A stretch of 64,000 nucleotides of DNA from Budorcas taxicolor (lineage: Eukaryota; Chordata; Mammalia; Artiodactyla; Bovidae), in contig NC_068935.1 in the NCBI RefSeq assembly GCF_023091745.1, positions 19,203,775 to 19,267,774 on the forward strand, given 5' to 3'. Shown one piece after another: positions 22,446-33,175 of the stretch (position 1 is the first letter of the stretch; each line of letters begins with the position of its first letter). Under the pieces are notes generated by a model. It had not been told where the DNA came from. It did no database searches and saw nothing but the letters and a program-made list of their open reading frames with translations. The translations under genes and the position numbers were made by a program.

Positions 22446-22905
22446 ACAAGCACAGAGATTTGGCAATGGAGTGAGAGGAGAAAAGGCGGAACTCAGATCC
22501 TGTATGAAGTTATGGTGCCTCAACTCCCGAAAGTTAATCCCAAGATAGAACAGAAATTGCCTTCTGGGTAGTCCAGACAGCGCTGACATAGCGAGCAGCT
22601 CACTCAACACCATGTGATGGTGACTGTCTATTCTCCTTAGCTATAGGTTTTCCAAAGAGACGTGTTAAAGGATGCAATTTATCAGTGCCCAGAAAGAAGA
22701 CTGAAGGTAACGACCTGTTCATTAATGGCAGGCCTGGCACCCTAGTGCTGAGCCCCTTCTCTCCCATCTCGCTCATTTCACCTCCAAGCCCGATCTCCAG
22801 ACCAGCATAATCAGGTTTGGGAGCCTGAAAGGGCTTCAGTTCCGCCTGGCTGCAGGAACCATAAATTCCAGACTAGGTCGGAATTGGAATAATCGCAGTC
22901 AAAAT
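22446..22905. other. Unassigned flank of the CpG island
   Basis: Repeat-free sequence that becomes more GC-rich toward 22905. A tract of mixed promoter-like composition is possible, but no TATA box or exon is clear. Confidence 0.35.
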
Positions 22906-22909
22906 ACAC

Positions 22910-23345
22910 CCAGATGCTCTTACACACCCAGGCGCGCGCGCATCCCCAGGCCATGGGGCGCACGTGAGCCCACGCCCCGCGCGCCCAGCCCTGCCCCTCG
23001 CCGGAGCATCCTCCGCAGCTGCCACAGAAGCCGCCGCCTCCTCCTTCTCCTCCTCGTCGTCCACCTCCTCCTCTTCCTCCTTCTAGGGCCACCGCCGCGG
23101 CTGCTGTGACTCCCATCCCCTCTTGTCCTCATTCCTCTCCCAGTACTTGCTCCTCCTCCCATCCCCGGCGCCTGCTGCCCGGCGCCAAAGGCAGAACCCT
23201 CGGCAACGGCTCCCCTCCGCTCGGGCCACGAAGAGGCTGGAACAGGTCTGTGTCGGGGGCGCTTTGTTGCAGGCTGTTGGAGCGCCAGGGGCTCCAAGAG
23301 CCGTTGGGGCGGGTGAGGGGCACGGGGCAGACGGGAGGGTAGATT
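22910..23345. promoter_or_regulatory. CpG island, candidate promoter/first exon
   Basis: This is the only dense CpG cluster in the window outside the BovB 5' end. It includes the run GGCGCGCGCGCATCC near 22931, an E-box CACGTG at 22961-22966, several CCGCCGCC/CGCGG blocks and a GC box GGGGCGGG at 23306-23313. Repeat elements are absent. Such islands usually mark promoters, but the direction is not decided: the plus strand has a pyrimidine tract ending TTCTAG at about 23086 and a GCGG|GTGAGG donor-like site at about 23312, while the minus strand has open frames through the same DNA. No recognised protein is encoded. Confidence 0.6.
23036..23086. repeat. Pyrimidine-rich CTC/CCT tract
   Basis: Nearly pure (CTC)n-type tract on the plus strand (polypurine on the minus) inside the CpG island. 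It could act as a splice-acceptor polypyrimidine tract because it ends in TAG. In one minus-strand frame it reads as an acidic KEEEEEVDDEEEKEE run just after a stop codon. Confidence 0.8.
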
Positions 23346-23349
23346 ATTT

Positions 23350-23837
23350 CTCAGGTTTTGGCCTTTTTCTATGAATAGATGGGATGCGATGCGGTGGGAG
23401 GGCAGTCAGGTCCCTTTGCCAGTTCGCCGTCCCTGTCGCTTCATGGAGAGAGAGCTCGGTAGCTGCCTGGACTCGTGACCCTGCCCACCTCTAAAGCTCT
23501 CTTTCTTTGGGCCCCCAATCCCCACATCCACTTCCCAGAGCTGAGCTTTCTCTTGTTGGGGGTTCTCATGGGTGGGGGCGGGGAGAGATGTATGGAGTCG
23601 ATCCAGCGGGACGCCTGGGTGCATGAAGCTTTGTTGCCTACAGCAAAACCAGTCCCCACCAGCTTCCAGTTCCAGGCTAGGCTGCAGTGTGCCGGTAGAG
23701 TGGGGTGTGGATGGGGCAGTCTGGGGAAGTGAGGGAATGTGAGGGGCACTCCCTGTGTGTGACTGGCACACAGGAATGCAAATTTGGGAGGAAGATAGTG
23801 CAGGTTTTGTGTGGGGTTTTTGAGTGTGAATTGGAGT

Positions 23838-23838
<1 letters not shown>
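23350..23838. other. Downstream flank of the CpG island
   Basis: G-rich, repeat-free. Overlapping frames on both strands (for example 23406-23771 minus, 121 aa) have low complexity and no domain. Could be first intron if the island is a plus-strand promoter. Confidence 0.35.

Positions 23839-23869
<31 letters not shown>
23839..23869. repeat. (GT)15 microsatellite
   Basis: Uninterrupted GT run about 0.5 kb from the CpG island. It is a likely polymorphic marker and alternating purine-pyrimidine DNA. Confidence 0.97.
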
Positions 23870-23870
<1 letters not shown>

Positions 23871-24530
23871 ACCATGGGGCTAGGCTACTCTTGGCATTAC
23901 ATGTCGTTGGGTATCATCCCATGCCAAGCCAGATTGCAGCAACACACAGGCAGATCAGGTCCAACCTGTTCTGCCCACATCAGAAGGGTAATGATGGTTT
24001 CAAAGTCATGGAAATCCCCCAGCAGGGGCTGTTGCTTAGGACATTCTGGATGTGGAATCTCTAGCCAGGTCGGCCAAGTCCTACTGGACATCATTATTGT
24101 TCCCCCAAAGATGCCCAACTTTCTTAGCAGGCTTCTCTTCTCAGCCAATGAGGATACAAAGCTCTTACAGTGATCCCTGCAGTAACTCCCCCCACCCCTC
24201 TTCCTCACCCCACCCCTTTAATTAGTGAATCCTCATGTCTTTACTGCAGTGATGTTAGCGGTGGGTTAGGAGGTAGCTGTATTATGTTTGGAGAAAACGG
24301 ATATGCTAAAAGCATTATGTATTAGTTGTGGATTTGGTTTAGAGGGTTTTTTGTTGGTTGATCCATAAGGTGTGAATTGGCATGGCAATTTTTTTTTTTT
24401 TTTACCAAAGAGAGAAGAGATCAGTAAAAATGAACAAAACTAGTAAGCCTTCTCTTGACATTTTAATTTATGATTTTAATAAAGTGTTGTTTTTCAGGGT
24501 CAAAAAATGTACAATTAAGAACAGTGATCA
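23870..24530. other. Unassigned stretch
   Basis: Includes a T-run at 24389-24402. Reading frames at 23811-24173 span the GT repeat and are artefacts of it. Confidence 0.35.
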
Positions 24531-24539
24531 TTTAGTCAA

Positions 24540-24890
24540 ACAACCGACATTTATTAAACACCTGCTATGCGCCAGAGGTGTTAGGTATTAGAAGTATAGA
24601 AATGAATAAATGAATGAAACATCACCTCAGCTCTCAGGGAGTGCACAGTCTGGTAGGCAAGAGAGAAAGTGTAAACAGATAATTACCATAGAGTTTGACA
24701 AGGCCTGGGCAGGGTACTGTAAGACCATGGAAGAGGGAAGCCCGCCTGGAGGAGTGGGGAGAAGATCAAGAAAGGTTTCATGGGGGAGGTGACATTTGAA
24801 TGAGTCTTGAAGAATTAATTCACCAGGTGGTTAAATTGAAGTGACAGCATATATAAAGATAGAGGAATCCTTGGACGGGTCACTGTTACA
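24540..24890 (-). repeat. L2-like LINE fragment
   Basis: Antisense 3'-end pattern: 'catttattaaacacctgctatgcgcca', then 'cagctctcagggagtgcacagtctggtaggcaagaga', then 'gggggaggtgacatttgaatgagtcttgaag'. It resembles two other blocks in this window (38.0 and 46.4 kb). Confidence 0.65.
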
Positions 24891-24899
24891 TTCTCAACA

Positions 24900-25400
24900 A
24901 AGTTAGGATGAATCTCCTTGGACTGGGATGGTGATTAATAGTGGATTCAAAAGGAGCCAGCATTGCAGACTGATACAGATCAGAATACATCCCCGTCTTA
25001 AGAAATGTCTAGCTCATTTATTAATATTAGTGTGTTTTGCTTTAAGCAAATCTGATATGTGTAATTATGGATTAACAAGGCAAACCAACTAGATGGGGAC
25101 AGTATTCACATTGCAGAATTTGTTGTTTTACAAAAGGATTCATAATCAGATCATCTTAAATAACAGTGCCCCTGTGACCTTTACAGTGAATATTTTTACC
25201 AAAAATCGATTTATACAGAAATGTTCCCATAACCAATGGATGGATACAGAAAGGTATATTTGTATTACATTTACTTTTTGCATACAAATTTACCAATTTC
25301 AGTGGAAATCTTTTCCCTCATGGTGTGGATGTTTAATAAACACTAAAAGAAAATGTGAAAATGGCAGGAATAAATATGAAATCCTTTGTGATCTTCTATC
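24900..25400. other. Unassigned AT-rich stretch
   Basis: The frame 25093-25428 (111 aa, plus) is AT-rich and continues into the next SINE, which argues against a real gene. Confidence 0.4.
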
Positions 25401-25415
25401 GTTTGAATTGTATAT

Positions 25416-25646
25416 GCATGCATGCTAAGTCACTTCAGTTGTGTCTGATTCTTTGAGATCCTATGGACCATAGCCCACCAGGCTCCTCTGTCCATGGGAT
25501 TCTCCAGCCAACAATATTAGAGTGAGTTACCATGCCCTCCTCCAGGGGATCTTTCTGACCCGTGTCGACCGTGTCAAACCCGCGTCTCTTATGTCTCCTG
25601 TATTGGCAAGTGGATTCTTTACCACTAGCGCCACCTGGGAAGCCCC
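25416..25646 (-). mobile_element. Bov-tA SINE
   Basis: Antisense SINE with an 11-bp perfect duplication GAATTGTATAT at 25405-25415 and 25647-25657. Confidence 0.95.
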
Positions 25647-25659
25647 GAATTGTATATAA

Positions 25660-26120
25660 AATACAAATTAATCAGGACAGAGTCTTCAGGGAGTTTTACA
25701 TTTTAGGTACTCTTAGTAGTGTCACTGGTAATTAATAATAGCACAGTATTTCTGTGCCGTATGTTAGCTCTGAAATGGATATACGATGACCACTCTGATA
25801 CTCATGCAATGAAGCCACAGCAGGGGCAGATTCTGAGTCTTCTGTTTTGTTGTGTGGGCACTGATTGCATGGACTGATGAATGGCACTAGGAATAAACCT
25901 AAGAGATGGATGATTTCTACTGTAAGTGCCTGGTGAGCACAAACTTCTGCTAGTTAAGAGTGTGGACCCTGAACATTTGGACCAGCATCCCAGGCGTTTA
26001 CTCCCTTCAATGAAGACCCCAAATAGAACTGGCTTCTATTTGAAGGGTGTGCCAGCAGAAGTAGGCAAGCTTGGATCGGCTTCTTCTCATCCAGCCAGTG
26101 CCCTGCTGCAGAGGAAATGA
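25660..26120. other. Unassigned stretch
   Basis: No recognised repeat or exon. Confidence 0.35.
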
Positions 26121-26127
26121 TGCCCTG

Positions 26128-26176
26128 AGGTCCTTTGGGTGCATCAAGGTCCTTTGGGTGCATCAAGGTCCTTTGG
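26128..26176. repeat. 19-bp tandem repeat, 2.6 units
   Basis: The unit AGGTCCTTTGGGTGCATCA occurs at 26128-26146 and 26147-26165 and is then partial to 26176. Confidence 0.93.
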
Positions 26177-26356
26177 TCACTGGCTGTCAGTATCATAAGG
26201 TATGGGGCGTTATCTCTAAGAAACATCCTCTACAGCTTGGGCTAGAACGGAATTGATCTGTTACTGTGGTGATACTCAGATTAGTCTAATGGCTAGGACA
26301 GTGCTTCCTAATGCAGGTTCCAAAAAGACTAGTTCCATAGGATGGTAGCAGGTGTT

Positions 26357-26451
26357 ACACACACACTCACCCCCCCCCCCCACACACCCACCCACCCACC
26401 CACCCCCACACACACACACACCCACACACCCACCCCCACACACACACCCAC
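26357..26451. repeat. Compound (CA)n / poly-C / (CCCA)n microsatellite
   Basis: A 95-bp tract of CA dinucleotides, a C homopolymer of about 13 and CCCA tetranucleotides. Long C/A-only DNA is prone to length change and sequencing error. Confidence 0.95.
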
Positions 26452-26659
26452 TGAGTTCTGTGGTTAAATTTGAGAAAGTCTTGCTTAAACAGAAACAGTT
26501 TTGTTTATTGCAGGGCTTCTAAAAGCCGTCACTAGGCCAGTGTATATATCTTTGCCCACAGAACCTGGTGTTCCAGCAAGCATTTGGCTGAGCTGGTGTG
26601 GGGAAGAACATTCTTTGGGCAATGCCAGGCAAGAGCATTTTTGCACTGAGTTTGGAGGC

Positions 26660-26835
26660 TGTCATTGTCTTGCTGAGTAAACTTGGATGACTTGCTTCAG
26701 CCCTCTAGGCTTTCCTTCCCCCATGTGTAAAATGAAGTTGATAATGATCATTGCTCTCACTGACTGTGATGGTGTGATGACAACTAAGGTAATATCTCTG
26801 CAAGTATTTTGAGCTCCTTAGAAGAAAGGCTCTAT
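26660..26835 (+). repeat. MIR fragment
   Basis: Sense MIR core and tail: 'gatgacttgcttcagccctctaggctttcc...catgtgtaaaatgaagttgataatgatc'. Confidence 0.65.
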
Positions 26836-27690
26836 GTAAACTCAAGGTTATTATGAAAGGGAAGTGAAGAATTAAGGCAATTATCTCGATAGTTCGGGCC
26901 CTAGTCCTGTTTTTCGGCTGCCTTATTGGGCAGTCTGTCTCAGTTCTCTGCTCTGCTTTGACTGCAGAAAACCTGTATCCTCATCCAACCTTGGGTGACT
27001 CAGTTCTCTGGGGTTACTTCCTTTCACATCCTGACACTTTCAGCATGGCCTATTATTTCCTGGTCCAGAGGTATCATCAGTGCAGCCTCAAGGAAATCCC
27101 ATCAATCTGAACACACCCTGCTGACCAGAGAGCCCTGGAGGTGGGAATTAAATGTAGTTGGAAAATTGCTTTTATCCTTCAGACTCATCCTCCTGCAGAA
27201 GCAGTTCTAAAGGACCATCTTGCAAGCTGACTGCTACGAGCTCCTCTCCAGTGACCCCAGTGCCCCATCTGGACCAGAGTCCTATTTGCAGGAGAGGTTT
27301 CTTGACCAGTATCCAGGGTCCCTTTTGCCAGTAGGAAGTCATGGCCATCTTTAAGGAAATTTAAAGCACAAACAAACCACTCTCATGACCATTGACCCTT
27401 CCTGATTCCCTTGACTCTTTGTTAATTCCTTCCTTTCCCTACAAGCTGCCTTGAAAGGATAGAGTTCTTGAGGATTAACCACTAAATAATCATTGCAGAC
27501 TGGGTTTGAGGTAGAGACTGAGGTGAGGGCATTAGAGTTAGCAGTCTATGGTGCTCTGTACACAGACCAGCATTTTCCCACATGCAAGCGGCAAGCTTCC
27601 ATCGCAGTAGGAAGGATTTAGGTTTAACCACAAGAGGAAACCGTGTGACTTTAAGATGTGATGCTGGAAAGTGAGAGTGAAGTCATTCTC
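26836..27690. other. Unassigned stretch
   Basis: About 850 bp with no recognised transposon. The frame 26995-27210 is unremarkable. Confidence 0.35.
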
Positions 27691-27699
27691 TGTCCTGGA

Positions 27700-27885
27700 G
27701 AGCTTAGTGGAAATGCCTATCCGGGAGGGGAGAGTCATAGCACGGTAGAGCTGCAAGTGCCTCGTGAAGATCATCTGATTCAAACGTTTTCTTTGGATGA
27801 GGCAAATGAGGTCCAGAGAAGGGCAGTAAGCCACCTAAGGTCACACAGCTACCATATGTCAGAACGGAAGTCCTCCTAAAAGCTA
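27700..27885 (-). repeat. MIR-like ancient SINE
   Basis: Carries the antisense signature 'gatgaggcaaatgaggtccagagaagggcagtaagccacctaaggtcacacagctac'. The family within the MIR group is uncertain. Confidence 0.55.
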
Positions 27886-27949
27886 AAACTCAGATCTGCT
27901 GCCTCCTTATGCTCTTTACACAGCTTTATACCCAGCTGTGTTCTTGTAT

Positions 27950-28110
27950 GGCACCTCCTTGGTGACTAGACAGTAAAGAATCTACTTGCAGTGCAGCAAA
28001 CCTGGGTTCGATACCTGGGTTGGGAAGATCCCCTGGAGAAGAGACTGGCTACCCACTCCAGTATTCTTGCCTGGAGAATTCCATGTACAAAGGAGCCTGC
28101 CTGGCTATAG
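27950..28110 (+). mobile_element. Bov-tA SINE, 3'-shortened
   Basis: Sense copy from 'gcacctccttggtgactag' to 'gcctgcctggctatag', with an 8-bp duplication TCTTGTAT at 27942-27949 and 28111-28118. The 3' tail is missing. Confidence 0.9.
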
Positions 28111-28118
28111 TCTTGTAT

Positions 28119-29105
28119 ATTTCAGGGGAGTGTGGATTGGCTCATTCAGTGGGACTTGGAGGTCATGTCCAAGGCTGAGTTGTGTGGGCTCTAGCAGAGG
28201 AACAGGTTTCTCTGGGAGGCCTCAAAGGCCTGCTTCCTTGTATCTCCGGATCTCCATTCCTTTTGAGCGTATGGTTGTCTGATTCACCAAGCCATGCAGC
28301 TATCTGGAAACATAAGGTCTGGGTGTCCTGCCAAGATACCCAGTGGGTGATTAAATCATCCCAGTCCCTCTACCTTGGTCATTATTAACATTGCATGGAC
28401 CAAGGACCTCCTTGAAAGTCTGATGAAAACTACTGATGCACTCCCCAGAGAAGGGCCCACATCCGCTACCACAGGCATGTAATGTCAGGGTCATCTAGGT
28501 TTGTAGCTCCTGGTCTGCTGGCTGTTGGTGTTGGTACCCAGCCTAGGATCACTTGTAGATGCTCGCTAAATTCTGAAGACTCCCAGAGCTGGAATTGTCA
28601 GTCTTATCTAAGAGGAAATTGGAAGTACTGGGATGAGCCTTGTGCCAAATGGACTGGGGTGGTGTAGAGGTTAGAGTGAAATTTCTTTAGGATGAAAGAG
28701 TGGGATTGAATCCTGGAGTTGAAGGAAAAACAAAAAAGGAACTGAAGTGAGCTAGCCATTTCCCTTTCTCCCAACATTATGAAAGAGATAAGGAGAAAAG
28801 GAGGCATGGCAGAAAGAAAGGTGGGAGACTTGGAAGGATGGGAGATGGAGATTGTTCTAGAAAGGGTGTCCATAATGACACCACTACATGAAACAAGCTC
28901 TTCTGAAAAAATGCCACAACCCTTCTACCTCTTTTCAGACTTTCTCGTCCTAGTTCAACTTCTAAACAGCAAAAGCTCATGTCTTTGGGAATTAGAAATT
29001 GTCTTAGATCCTGGAACACCATGTCCTTGAAGGGGACATTTTTAGAGGTTTGGAGTGGGAGCTGGACATTGTGGGGGAGTGGTACAGCTTGCCTCACTTC
29101 TTGTT
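28119..29105. other. Unassigned stretch
   Basis: Repeat-poor. The two overlapping minus frames (28604-28873 and 28777-29196) are low in information and differ in frame; neither shows a domain. Confidence 0.35.
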
Positions 29106-29576
29106 TAAAAAAAGCATTTTTATGATCAAAATAATACATGCTTATGGCTTGTAAAAATAGGAATATGAAGTAGAATGTTCCTGGCCTCTCCACCACTGAT
29201 TACCCACTATGTTCACAGTTTGGTATGTATAGTTATGTGTGTGTTTCTATGAATATTCATATACGTATTCATGTGCCTAAATTAGTCATAAAAGATGTGA
29301 CCAAGACACCATATACTGCTCTATAGTGTGCACTTCACTGGACACTGTGTCTGGAGGTCTTTGCCTGCCAGTGTACATCTAGCTAGTTCATTCTTTTTAA
29401 CAGTTGCCTAGTATTCTGTCATCCAGTTGTGACCTAATTTTTTAAATCCAAGCTTTATTGGTGAATTTTTACATTGTTTCAAATTTTACAAATTATTAAA
29501 TACTGGTGCAGCCTACTTCCTTCTGCACGTGTCTCTCCATACTGTGGCCAGCATTTTTGCAGTGTAAATTCACAGT

Positions 29577-29801
29577 GGACTTTCCAGGTGGCTCAGTGAT
29601 AAAGAATCTGCCCACCAATGCAGGAGACTTAGGAGACACAGGTTCAATCCCTGGGTTGGGAAGATTCCACCAAAGGAGGAAATGGCAACCCATTCCAGTA
29701 TTCTTGCCTGGAAAGTTCCATGGACAGAGGAGCCCAGCTGGATACAGTCTGTTGGATCACAAAAAAGTGGGACTTGACTGAGCGTCTGAACACACACACA
29801 G
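29577..29801 (+). mobile_element. Bov-tA SINE
   Basis: Sense copy with a CA-rich tail and a 9-bp duplication ATTCACAGT at 29568-29576 and 29802-29810. Confidence 0.94.
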
Positions 29802-30428
29802 ATTCACAGTAGTGACCTTATTGGTTCAAAGAGTTTAGTTTTCACATCTCTCTTTTCTTTTTTAGAGAGCCTGCTCATTTGCCCTCCAGGAAGTCGATGG
29901 TGACTTACCTTCTCCCCCCAAAATGGCCAGTTCTCCATGCTATTCCTCGCCCATTTCAGTTAGGTTGGTTGATCCTTTCAATCTTTGACAATGTGATTGC
30001 TGAAAAAAAGTCTCCTTTTCCTTTGCGTATTATTTTTTGTTTGTTTTTGAGTGCTAGTGAGGTTGAAGTATGTGTATGGCACATCTGCATTTCTTCTTCT
30101 GCGTTGCCATTTCATATCCTTTGCTATTTTTCTACTGGGTTGTTCTTGCTCATTGTGATAACCAGAATCTCTCTATGTATTTTGAGTAGTAATAATTTAA
30201 CTGTGATCTATATTGCAAATACTCTAACTACAGTCTATTATTTATCTTTTGACTTTGATTTTAGTGTCTTTCATTGCACAGAAATGTTTACGATTTCAAA
30301 AAATAATCACCGCCACTCTGTTCCTTTATGAGCACTTCAACAATGCCACCACGAACGTCTATGGACTCTATTATATGCGTTTGGCTCACTATTTCCTTAA
30401 GATAAATTCCTGGGATTGGGTTTGTTCA

Positions 30429-30432
<4 letters not shown>

Positions 30433-30469
<37 letters not shown>
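30433..30469. repeat. (TA)18 microsatellite
   Basis: Perfect AT dinucleotide tract inside the L1M remnant. It reads as YIYIYI in a spurious frame. Confidence 0.97.
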
Positions 30470-30471
<2 letters not shown>

Positions 30472-30569
30472 CTAAAGTGCCTTCTAAAGTGATTGTTTTA
30501 AACCAATTTGCACTCCAATTGCAGTATATCAAAGTATACTTTATTCCTCCTCTTGAGATCTTCTGCTAA

Positions 30570-31480
30570 TTCAGATTTGGCACCTTAAATCAAGTGCTAG
30601 GCAGGAACTAGTGTTTGGCATCACAATGGCTGGGGCAGAAATCCCTAACTGCACGTGAAACACATGTAATACACATTTCACCTTCAATTATTTAAGCAAA
30701 CATGTTTTTTAATTCATCTCCGACTAGAACTGTGTCAAAAGCATTTTCCAACATCAAGTCCCTCTAAATTCACTGGGAAATGAATGGCTATGTAGGGTCA
30801 TTTCTGCTGGTGGCCGCTGCAGGAGCAGAAAATGACAAATGAACTTTAGAGATGTATGTTGTAAGACACTTGGAACAAAGCTACTGCTGCATCATCACTG
30901 AACTCAGAGGTCAGCTAGATTGGTTCCAGAATTTACCAGAGGCTGAGGTCTGAGTAGGAGTCGGCTTCTCTCTGACTTGCCTTCCTGCAAAGAGGACAAG
31001 TTTGAGGCCCTCCCATGAGGAGTTATTCTAATAGAAATAAACAGTGATGTCACCCTCTGCAAAGGGAATAGTGACGAACAGGTACAGGTGTAGCTTTTCT
31101 TGTCACTCTGCCTGGCTTGCTTCATCTTCTTGCATCTCTTTGCTGCCAACATCCAGGTATGGTCATGGAATTTTGGTGTTCGCTTTAGGCCACACATAGG
31201 ATTAGGAGAAGGTGGGTATCAGAGCAGTCATTTCTGTGGCTTAAGAACTATCTTTTGTCTGAAGAGTGAGAGCAGCAGTAGCAACCTTTAAATCCTTTGG
31301 GGGTGATTGAGCATGCTGTGGGGTATGAAAGAGCAGCGATAGTTGGTACCCATTTTACAGATGGAGAAGACACATCTGGAAAGGAGAAATGCTCTGAGAG
31401 TTGGATGTGCTGGAAAAGTCTCCTGACATACCTCCAACACACGCTAGTTAAAAATCTGGCCACTTTTCTCCTCTAGGGAT
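30570..31480. other. Unassigned, repeat-poor stretch
   Basis: About 0.9 kb with only a weak MIR-like motif ('cccattttacagatggagaag' near 31350). No recognised exon. Confidence 0.4.
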
Positions 31481-31487
31481 GGATATG

Positions 31488-31702
31488 TGTGTGCTAAGTA
31501 AGGTGCTTCAGTCGTGTCCAACTCTGCAACCCCATGGACTGTAGCCCGCCAGGCTCCTCTGTCCATGGGGATTCTCCAGGCAAGAATACTGGAGTGGGTT
31601 GCCATGCCCTCCTCCAAGGGATCTTCCTGACCCAGAGATCGAACCCTGGTCTCCTGCATTGTAGGCAGACGCTTTTACCTTCTGAGCCACCAGGGAAGTC
31701 TG
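31488..31702 (-). mobile_element. Bov-tA SINE
   Basis: Antisense copy from 'gtgctaagtaaggtgcttcag' (with a small insertion) to 'gagccaccagggaagtc'. Confidence 0.92.
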
Positions 31703-31899
31703 CATTTGAACTATAGCCAGTTATTATTTGTGGTTTCCCGTTTCCCTCAAAATCTTGGTATTTGGAAAATGACTTTAGATCCTATCTAATATATGTGGGT
31801 TTTTTCTTTTAAAGGCTTGGATCTGATGGCCAGTAATTATTGCTCTTTGCTGCTTTGAAAAAAAGAATGGCTTTGGCTGCTAAGTTAATGAATGTACTG

Positions 31900-32153
31900 G
31901 AGCTTCCCTGGTGGCTCAACTGGTAAAGAACCCGCCAGCCAATGTAGGAGACACAAGAGATGCAGGTTCGATCCCTGAGTCAGGAAGATCCCCTGGAGTA
32001 GGAAATGGCAACCCACTCCATTATTCTTGCCTGCAAAATCCCATGGACAGAGGAGCCTAGCCGACTACAGTCCATGGGGTCACAAAAGAGTTGGACATGA
32101 CTGAACACACACACACACTCTCTCTCTCACACACACACACACACAACACACAC
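31900..32153 (+). mobile_element. Bov-tA SINE with (CA)n(CT)n tail
   Basis: Sense copy from 'gagcttccctggtggctcaac' to 'ttggacatgactgaa', followed by a compound CA/CT/CA microsatellite at 32106-32153 that grew from its tail. Confidence 0.93.
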
Positions 32154-32199
32154 GCTCATCTTAAAGCTAGGGTGTCCCTTCTTTGATGCTGAATTATTT

Positions 32200-32331
32200 G
32201 TCTGTTTATTTATTTATTTTGGCTGTGCTACATGGCTTACACAATCTTAGTTCCCTGACTAGGGACTGAACCGAGGGCCACAGCAGTGAAAGCACCTAGG
32301 CCTAACCACTGGACCACCAGGGAACTCTCCA
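32200..32331 (-). mobile_element. CHR-type SINE
   Basis: Antisense copy: (TTTA)n tail, 'ttttggctgtgctacatggc', ending 'aaccactggaccaccagggaactc'. Confidence 0.88.
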
Positions 32332-32645
32332 ATGCTGAATAATTTGTAACTGAAACATTATAGCCACAAATATGGTCTCTACACATAAATCATGTGATGA
32401 ATTTCTCCTTATGGGTGGTCATAATGGAAAGGGCTATATTTTCCTTTCTTTTTAAAACTCTGCTTGATGCTTGTCATAGAACTGGGGATTGTCATGTTTT
32501 GTTTTCTAAGGGTTATTCCCCAAAGGTAGCATTGCTGTTTAACTCATTAGAACCAGGAGGGGATATCTATTGTTCCCATACTTAAACTTGAAAGGACAGT
32601 CTTATTAAGGAGCAAAGTCAGTCAGTTAGTGGAGCTTACAGGAAA
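32332..32645. other. Unassigned stretch
   Basis: No repeat recognised; one 63-aa plus frame (32394-32585) without known domain. Confidence 0.35.
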
Positions 32646-32760
32646 TTGGGAGGCAGAGACCTGAATCCCAGTTCTGGTTTTGTTCTAATTAGCTGTGTGA
32701 CCTTGAACAAGTGCTTCAATGTCTCTGAGCCTCAGATTCCTCACTCTTTGTTAGGAATAG
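32646..32760 (+). repeat. MIR fragment
   Basis: Sense MIR: 'gacctgaatcccagttctgg...ctaattagctgtgtgaccttgaacaagtgcttcaatgtctctgagcctcag'. Confidence 0.75.
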
Positions 32761-32832
32761 ATTATATTGTAGTGCCTTTCATCTAAGCAAAGCATATTTG
32801 TCTCCAGTCAAAACTTGCTTAGTAACAAAATC

Positions 32833-33049
32833 GTGTGAAAGTGAAAGTGAAGTTGCTCAGTTGTGTCCAACTCTTTGCGACCCCATGGCCTGTAGCCTAC
32901 CAGGCTTCTCAGTCCATGGGATTTTCCAGGCAAAAATACTGGAGTGGGTTACCATTTGCTTCTCCAGGAGATCTTCTTGACCCAAGGATTGAACCCTGGT
33001 TTCCCACATTGTAGGCAGACGCTTTACCGTCTGAGCCACCAGGGAAGTC
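32833..33049 (-). mobile_element. Bov-tA SINE
   Basis: Antisense copy beginning with the reversed tail 'gtgaaagtgaaagtgaag', with CAAAATC at 32826-32832 and 33050-33056 as a 7-bp duplication. Confidence 0.94.
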
Positions 33050-33054
33050 CAAAA

Positions 33055-33175
33055 TCATTTGGAGGCACATTAAAAAAATATGTTGGAGTCCCCACCTCAA
33101 CCACTTGAATCAGAAACTCCAAGAGTGGACCCAGCTACACTATTTGTTAACCAGCTCCTTCGACGATTCAGAGAT
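33055..33175. repeat. MER5-type DNA transposon fragment
   Basis: Pattern 'ggagtccccacctcaaccacttgaatcagaaactcc' matches the hAT-Charlie MER5A/B core. Ends are indistinct. Confidence 0.55.

Larger units (their letters stand above)
29108..30560 (-). mobile_element. Antisense L1M 3' region, interrupted
   Basis: Decayed antisense L1: 'ttgcctagtattctgtcatcc' (about 29404), then after a SINE 'gaggttgaagtatgtgtatggcacatctgcatttcttcttctgcgttgcc' (about 30060) and 'gcaaatactctaacta' (about 30215). It ends near 30560. No open frame survives. Confidence 0.6.

Noticed and set aside
22811..23297. Minus-strand Gly/Arg-rich frames in the CpG island (up to 125 aa)
   Set aside because: Composition is driven by GC-rich trinucleotides in three overlapping frames; no known domain, so not called as CDS.
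23441..24173. Frames with His-Thr or Val-Cys repeats
   Set aside because: Produced by the (GT)n microsatellite on both strands.
26357..26451. Telomere-like or CRISPR-like repeat array
   Set aside because: It is a simple C/A microsatellite with no spacers and no TTAGGG units; the organism is a mammal.
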